Below, piece by piece: positions 17,708 to 26,400 of a DNA stretch of 64,000 nt. Positions within the stretch are counted from its first letter, which is position 1. Each line of letters opens with the position of its first letter. The position numbers and the translations under genes are program-made. The notes beneath the pieces are model-generated. The model was not told where the DNA came from and did not search any database. It worked only from the letters and a program-made list of their open reading frames with translations. The DNA is from Candidatus Nanopelagicales bacterium (lineage in GTDB: Bacteria; Actinomycetota; Actinomycetes; S36-B12; GCA-2699445). The stretch lies in contig JBAOHO010000026.1 of NCBI GenBank assembly GCA_037045355.1, forward strand, positions 434,001 through 498,000, in the 5' to 3' direction.

Positions 17708-18500
17708 CCGGCAGGGGACCGCTGAACCATGTCACGTCGTACGTGTACGGCGCGGGCAGCACCTTCAGCGACACCATGTCGGAAGGCAGGGGGGGAGCGG
17801 GAGTGGGGGACGTGGGGGGACTGCTGCCATCGCCCAAGGAACTGGGGTCGTAGCAGTAGCCGGTGACGGTGATCGTCTCGGTGGCTCCGGCCGCCAGCAT
17901 CTGTCCTGCCGGAGGTCGAGGGGTGTCCTCGGGGCCTCGGCAGGTCGAGTTCTCCTCGAGGTAGTAGAAACTCGCGCCCGGCTCCCACGCGATCGGTTCA
18001 TCGCTGGTGTTGGCGAAGGTGATGGTGCTTTGCACACCGACGGTGAAGCCGCCGATGTCGGCGAGATCGGAAGGGATCGTCGCCGGTACGGGAGGTGCCG
18101 CGGAGACGACCATCCCGTTCGGATACTGCGATGGGGTACCGAAGGGAACAGCGGTCTGCGCGGTGGCCCCTCCGGCGGTCAGTCGCTCTCCACCGCCGTA
18201 CATGCTGGTGTAGAAGCGGTCTATCGCCCAGCCCACGACTAGTACCCAGATGATCGCCGCCACGATGCCGACGATGCCGAGGATCAGACCTGTACGGGCC
18301 ATGCCTCTCCCGGGGCGGACGTCGTCCTTCGTGCGCAGCATCGCGACAATTCCGAAGATGACGGCCAAGGGGCCCAGGAGCAGCAGTGTCGCGAATCCCA
18401 GGTAAGGGACGAGCCCGACGATGAGCGCGATGATGCCGAGCACCAATGCCGTGACGGCGAATCCGTCCCGGCGAGGCGAGGGCGCGGGTTGGTCCGTCAT
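17700..18500 (-). CDS. DUF4190 membrane protein with exposed DUF4352-like domain
   Basis: 266 residues. After a short Pro-rich cytoplasmic tail come DUF4190-type membrane helices (GFAVTALVLGIIALIVGLVP, then a second hairpin around GMARTGLILGIVGIVAAII). The remaining ~150 residues are extracytoplasmic, with beta-rich text (GVQSTITFANTSDEPIAWEP) typical of DUF4352-like domains, two Cys pairs and a Pro/Ser stretch. Function unknown. Its ATG at 18500 overlaps the ABC permease stop by 4 nt, so it may assist that exporter. The long open frame upstream is antisense or frame overlap within the permease and is not used. Confidence 0.76.
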   Translation of the reverse strand: MTDQPAPSPRRDGFAVTALVLGIIALIVGLVPYLGFATLLLLGPLAVIFGIVAMLRTKDDVRPGRGMARTGLILGIVGIVAAIIWVLVVGWAIDRFYTSMYGGGERLTAGGATAQTAVPFGTPSQYPNGMVVSAAPPVPATIPSDLADIGGFTVGVQSTITFANTSDEPIAWEPGASFYYLEENSTCRGPEDTPRPPAGQMLAAGATETITVTGYCYDPSSLGDGSSPPTSPTPAPPLPSDMVSLKVLPAPYTYDVTWFSGPLPVN

Positions 18501-19294
18501 CGCGCGGCCGCCTTGCGGTAGCGCGCGACCCCCAGCGGCATGAACACGAGGAGAATGGCGAGACACCACAGAATCGTCATCAGGATCGGGTTCTGCATCG
18601 GGAACCACACCCCCGGATCGTATCCCGCCGGGAGATTCCCGAACAGGTCCCGCAGCGCCAATGCCGCACACGACACCGGGTTCCAGGCAGCGATCGGCTG
18701 CAGCCAGGACGGCATCGACTCCAGCGGAACGAAGACATTGGAGACGAAGGTCAGTGGGAACAGCCAGATGAGGCCGGCGGTTTGTGCGACTTCCGGGCTG
18801 GCCACGCTCATCCCGATGACGGTGCCGATCCACAAGAAGGCGTAAGCGAACAGGGCCAGCAGGGCGAAGCCCGCGATGATGCTGAGGGCCGACGAGTGAG
18901 TCCGCCAACCGACGATGAGCCCGGTGATGGCCATGGCGAACACCGTGATGGCGCCGAAGCCCAGATCTGCGATGGTGCGCCCCGCCAACACGGCGCCCCG
19001 CGCCATGGGCAGCGATCGGAACCGATCGATGATGCCGCCCTGCAGGTCGGTGGACATGGCGACGGTCGTCGTCGCGCAGGAGAATGCGATGGTCTGCACG
19101 AAGATGCCGCCCATCAGGAACTCGACGTAGGAACCACCGGGAACCTCGATCGCGCCCCCGAACACGAACCTGAACAGCAGCACGAACATGATGCTCTGGA
19201 TGATCCCGAAGACCACTGAGTCGGGGACTCGCATCAATCGGGTCAGGTTGCGGCGCGTGATCGTGAGGGTGTCGCCGACCGCTGTCGTGATCAT
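18497..19294 (-). CDS. ABC-2 type export permease (DrrB family)
   Basis: 265 residues with six predicted membrane helices, for example VFGIIQSIMFVLLFRFVFGG, VFAMAITGLIVGW and IIAGFALLALFAYAFLWIG. The ABC-2 signature region (TFVSNVFVPLESMPSWLQPI AAWNPVS) is present and typical of DrrB/daunorubicin-type efflux permeases. It pairs with the ATPase gene upstream (overlap 4 nt) to form a transporter that exports lipids, drugs or glycans; the substrate is unknown. Confidence 0.9.
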   Translation of the reverse strand: MITTAVGDTLTITRRNLTRLMRVPDSVVFGIIQSIMFVLLFRFVFGGAIEVPGGSYVEFLMGGIFVQTIAFSCATTTVAMSTDLQGGIIDRFRSLPMARGAVLAGRTIADLGFGAITVFAMAITGLIVGWRTHSSALSIIAGFALLALFAYAFLWIGTVIGMSVASPEVAQTAGLIWLFPLTFVSNVFVPLESMPSWLQPIAAWNPVSCAALALRDLFGNLPAGYDPGVWFPMQNPILMTILWCLAILLVFMPLGVARYRKAAAR

Positions 19295-20262
19295 GCTTCG
19301 TCCTCGCTCTCGGTGCGCTGTCCCGTCAACGTCAGGAAGACATCGTCGAGAGTCGGGCGGTGCAGGCCGACATCGGACACCGCGATGTCCTGCTCGTCCA
19401 ACTGCCGCAGCACCTCGAGCAGTGTCTGCGCGCCTCCTGTGACCGAGACCCCCACCGTACGTGTGTGCGGCTCGACGTGCGGCTCGTCGTTGCCCAACCT
19501 GGCGAGGGTGTTCCGCGCGGCATCCAGGCTCTCACTGGACGCCACGACCAACTCGAGGCGTTCGCCACCGACCTGGCTCTTCAACTCGTCACTGGTGCCG
19601 CGGGCGATCACCCGGCCGTGATCGACCACGGCGATAGTGTCGGCGAGCCGGTCCGCTTCCTCGAGGTACTGCGTGGTCAGCAGCAATGTCGTGCCATCTC
19701 GGACCAGCCCCTCGATGACCTCCCAGAGGCCGAGTCGACTGCGTGGGTCCAGCCCGGTGGTGGGTTCGTCGAGGAACAACACCGGCGGGTGGGCGACGAG
19801 TGCGCCCGCGAGGTCCAGCCGCCGCCGCATCCCGCCGGAGTAACCCTTGACGGGTCGATCCGCGGCGTCCGACAGGTCGAACCGGTCCAGCAATTCCGCC
19901 GCCCGTTCAGCCGACCTCTTCTTGCCCAGGTGGTAGAGGCGCCCGATCATCTGGAGGTTCTCCCGGCCGGTCAGGTACTCGTCGACCGCGGAGTACTGAC
20001 CGGACAGGCCGATTCGGCGGCGGACCTCATCGGCGTCGGCGACGACATCGCAGCCGGCGACGGTGGCGGTGCCTTTGTCGGGGATCAGAAGGGTCGTCAG
20101 CACGCGGACCGTTGTGGTCTTGCCGGCGCCATTGGGGCCCAGCAGGCCCAGTACGGAACCCTGCGGGACCTCCAGGTCCACTCCGTCCAGGGCGCGGACT
20201 TCTCCGCTGCGGGAGGAGTAGACCTTGACCAGGTCGTGGGCTTCGATCGCAGCTGTCACCAT
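19291..20262 (-). CDS. ABC transporter ATP-binding protein (DrrA family)
   Basis: 323 residues. Walker A GPNGAGKTTT, Q-loop LSGQYSAVDEYLTGREN, signature YSGGMRRRLDLAGAL, Walker B VLFLDEPTTGLDPRSR, and the H-loop region LLLTTQYLEEADRLAD. The C-terminal ~90 residues form the DrrA regulatory extension ending LTLTGQRTESEDEA. Energises the DrrB-like permease. The ATG at 20262 is preceded by CAAGGAGC; an open frame continues ~480 nt upstream but is antisense-type coding overlapping greA. Confidence 0.92.
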   Translation of the reverse strand: MVTAAIEAHDLVKVYSSRSGEVRALDGVDLEVPQGSVLGLLGPNGAGKTTTVRVLTTLLIPDKGTATVAGCDVVADADEVRRRIGLSGQYSAVDEYLTGRENLQMIGRLYHLGKKRSAERAAELLDRFDLSDAADRPVKGYSGGMRRRLDLAGALVAHPPVLFLDEPTTGLDPRSRLGLWEVIEGLVRDGTTLLLTTQYLEEADRLADTIAVVDHGRVIARGTSDELKSQVGGERLELVVASSESLDAARNTLARLGNDEPHVEPHTRTVGVSVTGGAQTLLEVLRQLDEQDIAVSDVGLHRPTLDDVFLTLTGQRTESEDEA

Positions 20263-20273
20263 GCTCCTTGCGG

Positions 20274-20759
20274 TCACGGGGTGTAGTCGGTCACCGATAC
20301 GATCTCGATCTCCATCACGGTCCCGTTCGGCAACTTGTACGAGGCCCGATCCCCCACCTTGCGCCCATCGACAGCGGCGCCGAGCGGGGAGGTGGGCGAG
20401 TAGACCTCGATCGAGGCATGGGCGGCCTCCTCGCGGGAGGCCAGCAGGAAGGTCTCGTCCATGTCCAGTGACGGGAACCGGACCGTGACCACCTTGCCGT
20501 GAGCCGCTTCGTCGTGAGCGGAGTCGGGGGACCCCACCTTCGCTTTGTCCAGCATCGCCTTCAGCTGCTTGATGCGGGCCTCGTTGTGACCCTGCTCGTC
20601 CTTGGCCGCGTGGTAGCCGCTGTTCTCCTTGAGGTCGCCCTCCTCGCGGGCGAGTTCGATCCGCTTGACGATCTCGGCTCGTCGTGGGCCCTCCCGCTCG
20701 GCCAACTCGGCCTGGAGCGCGTCGAAGGCTTCCTGCGTCAACCACGTCACGTCACTCAT
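20274..20759 (-). CDS. greA: Transcription elongation factor GreA
   Basis: 161 residues. GreA enters the RNA polymerase secondary channel and stimulates cleavage of backtracked RNA. The N-terminal coiled coil has the acidic catalytic tip: AREEGDLKENSGYHAAKDEQ, where the Asp/Glu pair coordinates magnesium. The C-terminal FKBP-like domain ends in the SYKLPNG-type motif (here ASYKLPNGTVMEIEIVSV). The ATG at 20759 gives the standard length. It sits 11 nt upstream of the ABC ATPase gene and 61 nt downstream of the DUF4307 gene, in one minus-strand operon. Confidence 0.96.
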   Translation of the reverse strand: MSDVTWLTQEAFDALQAELAEREGPRRAEIVKRIELAREEGDLKENSGYHAAKDEQGHNEARIKQLKAMLDKAKVGSPDSAHDEAAHGKVVTVRFPSLDMDETFLLASREEAAHASIEVYSPTSPLGAAVDGRKVGDRASYKLPNGTVMEIEIVSVTDYTP

Positions 20760-20820
20760 CGCCCGCCCTTTCGCTGCGATGAGGCTACCGGAACGCCGCC
20801 GCTCGCCTGCGATGTCCGGG

Positions 20821-21264
20821 TCACGGGATCGCGACGCCCGGGGGGAAGTCCGGAGGTGGCACCCGCAGTGGTTCGCCGACGGGTTCACACCCCAACACTG
20901 CGACCGACGACGCTCGGAAGACCGTCGGCAGTTGCACGGTCGTGGTGCTGGGGACCGACCCGATGGTGAACTCGCGATAGCCGAGGTCGGTCGAGCGGGC
21001 ATCCTGGGCCTTGACCGCGCAGGTCACGGCCCCGGGGGCGGAGCCGCGCACATCCAAGTCCACGGCCACTGAACGATCCGCCGCTCGCCACGACAACACC
21101 CGCCCTTCGACATCCGCTCCAGTGGCCAACGAGAGGGCGGCGAATGCCGCAGCCGCGAGATAGGCGGTCACAACGGCGCCAACCAGCAGTCGTCGCGGCC
21201 ACGGATTGCGGTCGGTGCCGTACCGGGCGGCCAGCATCCGATCGCGCTCCAGAGTCGTCGCCAC
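20821..21264 (-). CDS. DUF4307 family membrane protein
   Basis: 147 residues. A ~25-residue cytoplasmic N terminus with the family-typical RYGTDRNPWPRR is followed by one membrane helix (LLVGAVVTAYLAAAAFAALS) and an extracytoplasmic beta domain (VDLDVRGSAPGAVTCAVKAQ...). The pairing with greA is common in actinobacteria, where the mycothiol conjugate amidase gene mca is also nearby; no mca is seen here. Function unknown. Confidence 0.85.
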   Translation of the reverse strand: MATTLERDRMLAARYGTDRNPWPRRLLVGAVVTAYLAAAAFAALSLATGADVEGRVLSWRAADRSVAVDLDVRGSAPGAVTCAVKAQDARSTDLGYREFTIGSVPSTTTVQLPTVFRASSVAVLGCEPVGEPLRVPPPDFPPGVAIP

Positions 21265-21360
21265 CCCTCACCTCCGATTGGTCCTGGACGCCGGGCCTGA
21301 GACAATGACGCGTCGGATCCCGCCACCAGTGTGCGGGATTCACCGTAAGGAGTGATCGCG

Positions 21361-21579
21361 GTGTCGGGTCTTGGCGCATTCCTGCCTCTGGAGGAGCCGG
21401 TTGATCCCGCCCGCTACGTGGACCCGTCGGTCGTCGGTCCCGGACTGATCGGCTTCGTCCTGTTCGTGGGGCTGGGTGTGGCGACCTTCTTCCTGTGGCG
21501 ATCCATGAACAAGCAGCTGAAGCGAATCGACTTCGACGAGGGTCCGCAGAAACGGCCTCCGAACGCCCCGTTCACATGA
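21361..21579 (+). CDS. Small single-helix membrane protein
   Basis: 72 residues with one transmembrane helix (VGPGLIGFVLFVGLGVATFF LW split over the membrane) followed by a basic then Pro-rich cytoplasmic tail (MNKQLKRIDFDEG). The GTG at 21361 is preferred to the GTG at 21352 because the latter overlaps the ribosome-binding site TAAGGAG (21346-21352), which is 8 nt before 21361. Conserved small proteins of this pattern occur in actinobacteria near greA or respiratory genes. The stop overlaps the SURF1 start by 4 nt, suggesting coupled translation. Confidence 0.75.
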   Translation: MSGLGAFLPLEEPVDPARYVDPSVVGPGLIGFVLFVGLGVATFFLWRSMNKQLKRIDFDEGPQKRPPNAPFT

Positions 21580-22328
21580 CCCCCGCAGCCCGTGTGCTGC
21601 TCAGCCCGGCCTGGCTGCTGCGCTCGGCGCTGGCTCTGATTGGGGTCGCGCTGTGCGTCCTATTGTCCTGGTGGCAGTACCAGCGCACCCAAGACCAGAT
21701 CGCGGTCGCCGAGGCGGCCGTCGCCCAGTTGCAGCCCTTCGAAGCCGCTGTCCCTGCTGATGCCGCTGGGTTGGACGCAGGACTTCTGGGCCGTCATGTC
21801 TTGGTGACTGGTCAAGTCGTGCCCGGCGCCCGGTCGTACATTCGCTCCCGCCTGTCGTCCGATGATGAGGTGGGTTACCTGGTCGTCGATGGGGTCAGGC
21901 TGGCGGACGGCCGGGTGGTGGCGGTGTTACAGGGGTGGGTTCCGGACCCGGAATCCGCTCCGCAGTTGGCCGGACGCACGGTAACGGTCACGGGCCGGAT
22001 CCAACCCTATGAGAACTTCTATCCCGGGGCTCCTGTCTCGGCCGAGGAGCCACTGGTCACCATCACGGCCGCGGGGCTGGACACTCAATGGCCCGCAGAC
22101 ACCCCCGGGGCCGGGTACGTGGCTGTCACGGGCACCCCCGCTGCCACTGGTTTCGGGCCGGTCACGCCGCTGGTGGGAACCGACCCCGACGTGCCCTTCC
22201 CAGTTCAGAACATCTTCTACACGGTGCAGTGGCTGATTTTCGCCGGGGTCATCGTCGTCATCTGGGGCCGTTTCCTGCGGGAGGACATCCGAGCGGCCCG
22301 CGCTGTCGAGTCCGAGGCGAGAGGTTAG
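21576..22328 (+). CDS. SURF1 family protein (cytochrome oxidase assembly)
   Basis: 250 residues with the SURF1 topology: one helix near the N terminus (LLRSALALIGVALCVLLSWWQYQR; the WQ...R motif is family-typical), a large extracytoplasmic domain with RSRLSSDDEVGYLVVDG and VAVLQGWVP, and a second helix at the C terminus (IFYTVQWLIFAGVIVVIWGR). SURF1 helps insert heme a into cytochrome c oxidase. Oxidase subunit genes are not in the window. ATG 21576 overlaps the previous gene. Confidence 0.9.
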   Translation: MTPAARVLLSPAWLLRSALALIGVALCVLLSWWQYQRTQDQIAVAEAAVAQLQPFEAAVPADAAGLDAGLLGRHVLVTGQVVPGARSYIRSRLSSDDEVGYLVVDGVRLADGRVVAVLQGWVPDPESAPQLAGRTVTVTGRIQPYENFYPGAPVSAEEPLVTITAAGLDTQWPADTPGAGYVAVTGTPAATGFGPVTPLVGTDPDVPFPVQNIFYTVQWLIFAGVIVVIWGRFLREDIRAARAVESEARG

Positions 22329-22337
22329 CCTCGGACG

Positions 22338-22697
22338 GTGGTCACACAATCCGCTCCCCCTCGAACTGTCCCCAAGGGGCTGTCCGGCGCGCTGCTGCGC
22401 TTCCAGATCATGGCTTTCGTCACCGGCGTGGTGCTCGGGTTCATGACCGTGATCGGGCTGCCGTACAAATACATCACCGGTGAGGTCACCACCTGGTACA
22501 GCCTCGGCTGGATGGCCCACGGGTGGCTGTACATCGCATACGTGGCGGTATCGCTCGACCTGGTGTTCCGGCTGCGCTGGCATCTAGGCCGAGCCCTGTT
22601 GATCCTGATCGCGGGCACCATCCCGTTCATGAGTTTCGTCGCCGAGTGGTGGGTGACCAAGCGGGTCAAGCCCATGCTCTCCCCTCCTGCGCCCTGA
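22338..22697 (+). CDS. DUF3817 membrane protein
   Basis: 119 residues with three predicted helices: LLRFQIMAFVTGVVLGFMTV, WMAHGWLYIAYVAVSLDLVF and ALLILIAGTIPFMSFVAEWW. The HGWLYIAY and PFMSFVAEWW motifs are the DUF3817 hallmarks, also seen at the N terminus of some actinobacterial membrane proteins. Function not known. It lies 9 nt after the SURF1 gene and 94 nt before the prenyltransferase. Confidence 0.87.
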   Translation: MVTQSAPPRTVPKGLSGALLRFQIMAFVTGVVLGFMTVIGLPYKYITGEVTTWYSLGWMAHGWLYIAYVAVSLDLVFRLRWHLGRALLILIAGTIPFMSFVAEWWVTKRVKPMLSPPAP

Positions 22698-22791
22698 GTG
22701 TCCCGCGCCAACCCTCGGCGCGGGACACTAGCCTGGAGAACGGTCGGAGGGAATCGGTCGGAGGGAAAGTCGGTCCGGAGGAAGGTGCTGC

Positions 22792-23553
22792 GTGGGCCTA
22801 CGAGACGCGATCTACACCGCATACGCGGGTCGCGTACGCAGCCGACTGGATCACAACCGGATTCCGCGGCACGTGGGGGTCATCCTCGACGGAAATCGAC
22901 GGTGGGCGACCGTCAAGGGATCCTCCAGCGAGACCGGGCACAGGGCGGGCGCGGCCCGCATCGCGCAGTTCCTCGGATGGTGCGAGGAGGCCGGAGTACA
23001 GGTCGTCACCTTGTGGTTGTTGTCCACTGACAACCTGCAGCGAGATCCCGCCGAACTGGCTCCGCTGCTCGGAATCATCGACGAGACGGCGCATGACCTT
23101 GCCGACCGGGGGCGGTGGCGGGTGCATCCGGTGGGGGCGTTGGATCTCCTGCCCGACGAGTTCGCCGCCTCCTTGAAGGCCGTGGACGAGCAGACCGCCG
23201 AGGTCCAAGGGCTGACGGTCAACATGGCAGTCGGCTACGGCGGACGGCGCGAACTCGTCGATGCTGTGCGCTCGCTGCTCTACGAGCATCACGAGCGGGG
23301 CACGACACTGGAGGACCTCGCGCAGTTCCTCGACGCGGACCACATCGCCGAGCATCTGTACACCAAGGGGCAACCGGACCCCGACCTCGTCATCCGGACC
23401 TCCGGAGAACAGCGGCTGTCCGGTTTTCTGCTGTGGCAAAGCGCCCACTCGGAGTTCTACTTCTGTGAGGCGCTGTGGCCTGACTTCCGCGAAGTGGATT
23501 TCCTGCGGGCGCTGCGAGCTTATGCACAGCGGCAGCGTCGCTACGGGGGCTGA
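22792..23553 (+). CDS. Cis-prenyltransferase (UppS family, short-chain type)
   Basis: 253 residues from GTG. Condenses isopentenyl diphosphate onto an allylic primer in cis. Family motifs: VILDGNRRWATVKG (catalytic Asp), TLWLLSTDNLQR, GYGGRRELVDA and the C-terminal RTSGEQRLSGFLLWQSAHSE with FYF. The sequence style resembles the mycobacterial Z-FPP synthase (Rv1086) rather than full undecaprenyl diphosphate synthase, which typically has SNQNRP-like text; product length is therefore inferred. In mycobacteria this gene also follows the greA/DUF4307 neighbourhood. Confidence 0.9.
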   Translation: MGLRDAIYTAYAGRVRSRLDHNRIPRHVGVILDGNRRWATVKGSSSETGHRAGAARIAQFLGWCEEAGVQVVTLWLLSTDNLQRDPAELAPLLGIIDETAHDLADRGRWRVHPVGALDLLPDEFAASLKAVDEQTAEVQGLTVNMAVGYGGRRELVDAVRSLLYEHHERGTTLEDLAQFLDADHIAEHLYTKGQPDPDLVIRTSGEQRLSGFLLWQSAHSEFYFCEALWPDFREVDFLRALRAYAQRQRRYGG

Positions 23554-23579
23554 GCAATCGCGGCGCTTACCCTTCTCAG

Positions 23580-24575
23580 GTGGCGACCTCGACCGAACCG
23601 CTGGTTCAACCTCCGCCCACTCGGGGGTACCGTCCCGGCGGCGTCGAACTGTTGGCCGGCGCCGCCATCGCACTGGTGCTTCTGCAGCCGCTCCTCGTGC
23701 AATGGTTCGACGCGCCGGGCCTGCAAGCAGCCACCACCATTTTTGTCGCCATCGTGCTGCAAGCCCTGCCCTTCCTCGTCCTGGGAGTGGTCCTCTCTGC
23801 GGTCATCGCCGCCTACGTCCCGGAATCGTTCTGGCGCCGCGCGCTACCGCGTCGGCCCGGTCTCGCCGTACCCGTAGCCGGTTGCGCTGGGGCGATCGTG
23901 CCCGGCTGCGAGTGCGCCTCCGTACCGGTCTCCGGATCCTTGATGTCGCGGGGCGTTGCCCCGGCCGCAGCGCTTGCCTTTCTCCTGTCCTCCCCGGCCA
24001 TCAACCCTGTCGTGATCGTCTCCACCTGGGTGGCGTTTCCCGGCAACCCCCAGATGGCGCTCGCCAGGTTCGCTGCGTCGCTGCTGACCGCGCTGGCCAT
24101 GGGATGGCTGTGGCTGCGGTTCGGCAAGGGTGAATGGTTGCGCATCCCCAGCCGCCGCCACCCCGCCGACGCCTCCAAGTTCACGGTGTTCCGCACGAGC
24201 GCCAGCCATGATTTCCTGCACGCCGGCGGATTCCTCGTGATCGGGGCCATGGCGGCGGCGATATTGAACGTCGTCGTGCCCCGGGAATGGCTCGAAACGC
24301 TCGCGGACAACCCCTTGTTGTCGGTCGTCGCCCTGGGGCTGCTGGCCGTGCTGCTCTCGATCTGCTCCGAGGCCGACGCGTTCGTCGCCGCCAGTCTCAG
24401 TGAGTTCGGCCCCACCGCGTTGTTGGCGTTCATGGTGGTGGGCCCCATGGTCGATCTCAAACTCATCGCGCTCCAAGCGGGGACGTTCGGTCGCCGGTTC
24501 GCGGCCCGGTTCGCACCGACCACGTTCGTCGTGGCGATCCTGATGTCCGTCGGTATCGGGGCGGTGGTGCTGTGA
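23580..24575 (+). CDS. UPF0718-type permease (YraQ/ArsP-like)
   Basis: 331 residues with about eight membrane helices in two four-helix bundles. The first bundle carries the conserved PGCECASVPVSGSLMSRGV and SSPAINPVVIVSTW, the second CSEADAFVAASLSEFG and VVGPMVDLKLIAL, the expected internal duplication. Related proteins have been linked to arsenical or other metal/metalloid transport, but substrate is unknown here. GTG start. It overlaps the TIGR03943 gene by 4 nt; the two are a known pair (compare YcgR/YcgQ), so they probably form one membrane system. Confidence 0.87.
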   Translation: MATSTEPLVQPPPTRGYRPGGVELLAGAAIALVLLQPLLVQWFDAPGLQAATTIFVAIVLQALPFLVLGVVLSAVIAAYVPESFWRRALPRRPGLAVPVAGCAGAIVPGCECASVPVSGSLMSRGVAPAAALAFLLSSPAINPVVIVSTWVAFPGNPQMALARFAASLLTALAMGWLWLRFGKGEWLRIPSRRHPADASKFTVFRTSASHDFLHAGGFLVIGAMAAAILNVVVPREWLETLADNPLLSVVALGLLAVLLSICSEADAFVAASLSEFGPTALLAFMVVGPMVDLKLIALQAGTFGRRFAARFAPTTFVVAILMSVGIGAVVL

Positions 24576-25243
24576 GACGCGACGTCCAGGGCATCGTGCT
24601 GCTCCTGGTGGGTGTCATGGTGCTGCGTCTGGCGGTGGGAGAGCAATTCCTGTTCTACGTCGCCGAGGGCATGCGGCCGTGGTTGGTCGTGGCTGCCGTG
24701 GTCCTGGTGGGCCTCGGTGGGCTGACGCTGTGGGATGCGTACACCGACGAGGACCACGGTCACGCCGGACCGCGCATCGCCTACCTCCTGCTGTTGCCAG
24801 TGCTAGCTGTCTTCGTGGTGGCCCCATCGGCACTCGGTGCCTTCAGCGCCGAGCGGTCGACGCCGTCCGCGCCACCCGCAACCGCCGACCTGCCCCCGCT
24901 GGCCGACGACCCCGCCGAGATCCCGCTTCGGGAATACGTGATCCGGGCAGTGTGGGACGCGGGTCGGACCTTGCGCGGACGCGAGGTCACGATGACCGGC
25001 TTCGTCACACCGGATCCCGCGGGAGGCTGGTGGTTGTCTCGTATGTCCATGGCCTGCTGCGCGGCTGATGCACAGGCATCGCGCATCAAGGTCGTGGGAG
25101 CGTCGGAACTTCCGGCCGACACCTGGGTGACCGTCTCCGGTCGTTGGGTTGAGGGCGGCGGGTTGGCAGACCCCGATGCTGTGCCACTGCTCGAACCGAC
25201 CGACGTTGCTGCTGTCTCCCGTCCGCGCAACCCCTACGAGTGA
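24572..25243 (+). CDS. TIGR03943 family membrane protein (permease partner)
   Basis: 223 residues. Two or three N-terminal helices (IVLLLVGVMVLRLAVGEQFL, LVVAAVVLVGLGGLTLW, IAYLLLLPVLAVFVVAPSAL) precede an extracytoplasmic OB-like domain with LRGREVTMTGFVTPDP and the Cys pair motif SRMSMACCAADAQ, typical of TIGR03943. The vicinal Cys suggest metal or redox chemistry; this is inference. Overlaps the permease gene upstream and the YibE/F gene downstream by 4 nt each. Confidence 0.87.
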   Translation: MRRDVQGIVLLLVGVMVLRLAVGEQFLFYVAEGMRPWLVVAAVVLVGLGGLTLWDAYTDEDHGHAGPRIAYLLLLPVLAVFVVAPSALGAFSAERSTPSAPPATADLPPLADDPAEIPLREYVIRAVWDAGRTLRGREVTMTGFVTPDPAGGWWLSRMSMACCAADAQASRIKVVGASELPADTWVTVSGRWVEGGGLADPDAVPLLEPTDVAAVSRPRNPYE

Positions 25244-26400
25244 CCGACGTGACCGCTCACCACGACGACGACTGGTCGCTGCCACCAGAATTGCGCCGAT
25301 ACGTCTTGTGGGTGCTGATCCCGTTGGTCGTCGTGACGGTCGCCGGGGTCGCATGGCTGTGGCCACGGGGCGAGAATCCCTCACTCGGCGAGGTGAACTA
25401 CGAGTCGGGATCAGTGACCGAGATCTCCGAATGCCGTCCCGCGGCCCCTGACTGCAGGCTGGTTCTCGTCACCATCACCGATGGCCCGGCCAAGGGTGAC
25501 TTCGCGGCACTGAACGTCCAGTCGGCCGAGAGTGGACCCCAGATCGAAGTCGGCACCGACGTTTGGTTGACCGTCACGGACATCGAAGGCCAGCGGACCT
25601 ATTCCTTCGCCGACGTCAAGCGGGACCGCGCCTTGCTCCTGTTGGCGGTGCTGTTCTCGGTCGCGGTAGTACTGCTGTCGCGATGGAAGGGAGTCGCCGC
25701 ACTCGCCGGGCTGACCGTGTCGATTCTGTTGTTGGTCTACTTCGTGCTCCCTGCCCTTTTGCAGGGCACCGCCCCGCTGGCGGTCGCAGCCTTCGGTGCG
25801 GCCGCCATCGCCATGGCGACCATGGGCCTGGCCCACGGATTCACCATCCGTACTGGGGTCGCCCTGATCGGCACTGTCATCGCTCTGCTGCTCACCGCAG
25901 TGCTCGGGGCGCTGTTCACCGCTGCGGCGCAGTTCACGGGGGTCGGCGGAGAGGACGCCTTCTACCTGCAGAACGCGCCCATCGACTTCGCCATCGACTT
26001 ACGGGGGCTGTTCTTGGCAGGACTCGTCATCGGTGCACTGGGTGTCTTGGACGATGTGACAGTCACACAGGCAGCGGCTGTGTGGGAAGTGCGGCGCGCC
26101 CGCCCGCACAGTTCCTTGCGGGACCTGTACTCGGCCGGGATGCGCGTGGGCCGCGATCATGTCGCGGCGACGGTCAACACGTTGGTCCTGGCCTACATCG
26201 GCGCGTCTCTCCCCCTGTTCTTGATCCTGGTGATGTCGCAGGCGCCGCTGGGACAGGTCCTGACGAATGAACTCATCGCCGCCGAGGTGGTGCGCTCCCT
26301 GGTCGGTGGTCTGGGCATCATCGCAGCCGTACCGATCACGACACTGGCGTCGGCGTGGATCCTTACTCGCCGAACCGCGGTTCCCACGCCGGATCACTGA
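25240..26400 (+). CDS. YibE/F family membrane protein
   Basis: 386 residues. One N-terminal helix, an extracytoplasmic domain of about 100 residues, then a series of about eight helices. The family core is visible: DRALLLLAVLFSVAVVLLSR, FYLQNAPIDFAIDLRGLFLA, LGVLDDVTVTQAAAV and GRDHVAATVNTLVLAYIGAS. YibE/F proteins are implicated in thiamine-precursor or other small-molecule traffic in some bacteria, without a settled role. GTG start with a 4-nt overlap to the preceding gene; the 3' end overlaps the convergent HIT gene by 38 nt. Confidence 0.87.
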   Translation: MTDVTAHHDDDWSLPPELRRYVLWVLIPLVVVTVAGVAWLWPRGENPSLGEVNYESGSVTEISECRPAAPDCRLVLVTITDGPAKGDFAALNVQSAESGPQIEVGTDVWLTVTDIEGQRTYSFADVKRDRALLLLAVLFSVAVVLLSRWKGVAALAGLTVSILLLVYFVLPALLQGTAPLAVAAFGAAAIAMATMGLAHGFTIRTGVALIGTVIALLLTAVLGALFTAAAQFTGVGGEDAFYLQNAPIDFAIDLRGLFLAGLVIGALGVLDDVTVTQAAAVWEVRRARPHSSLRDLYSAGMRVGRDHVAATVNTLVLAYIGASLPLFLILVMSQAPLGQVLTNELIAAEVVRSLVGGLGIIAAVPITTLASAWILTRRTAVPTPDH

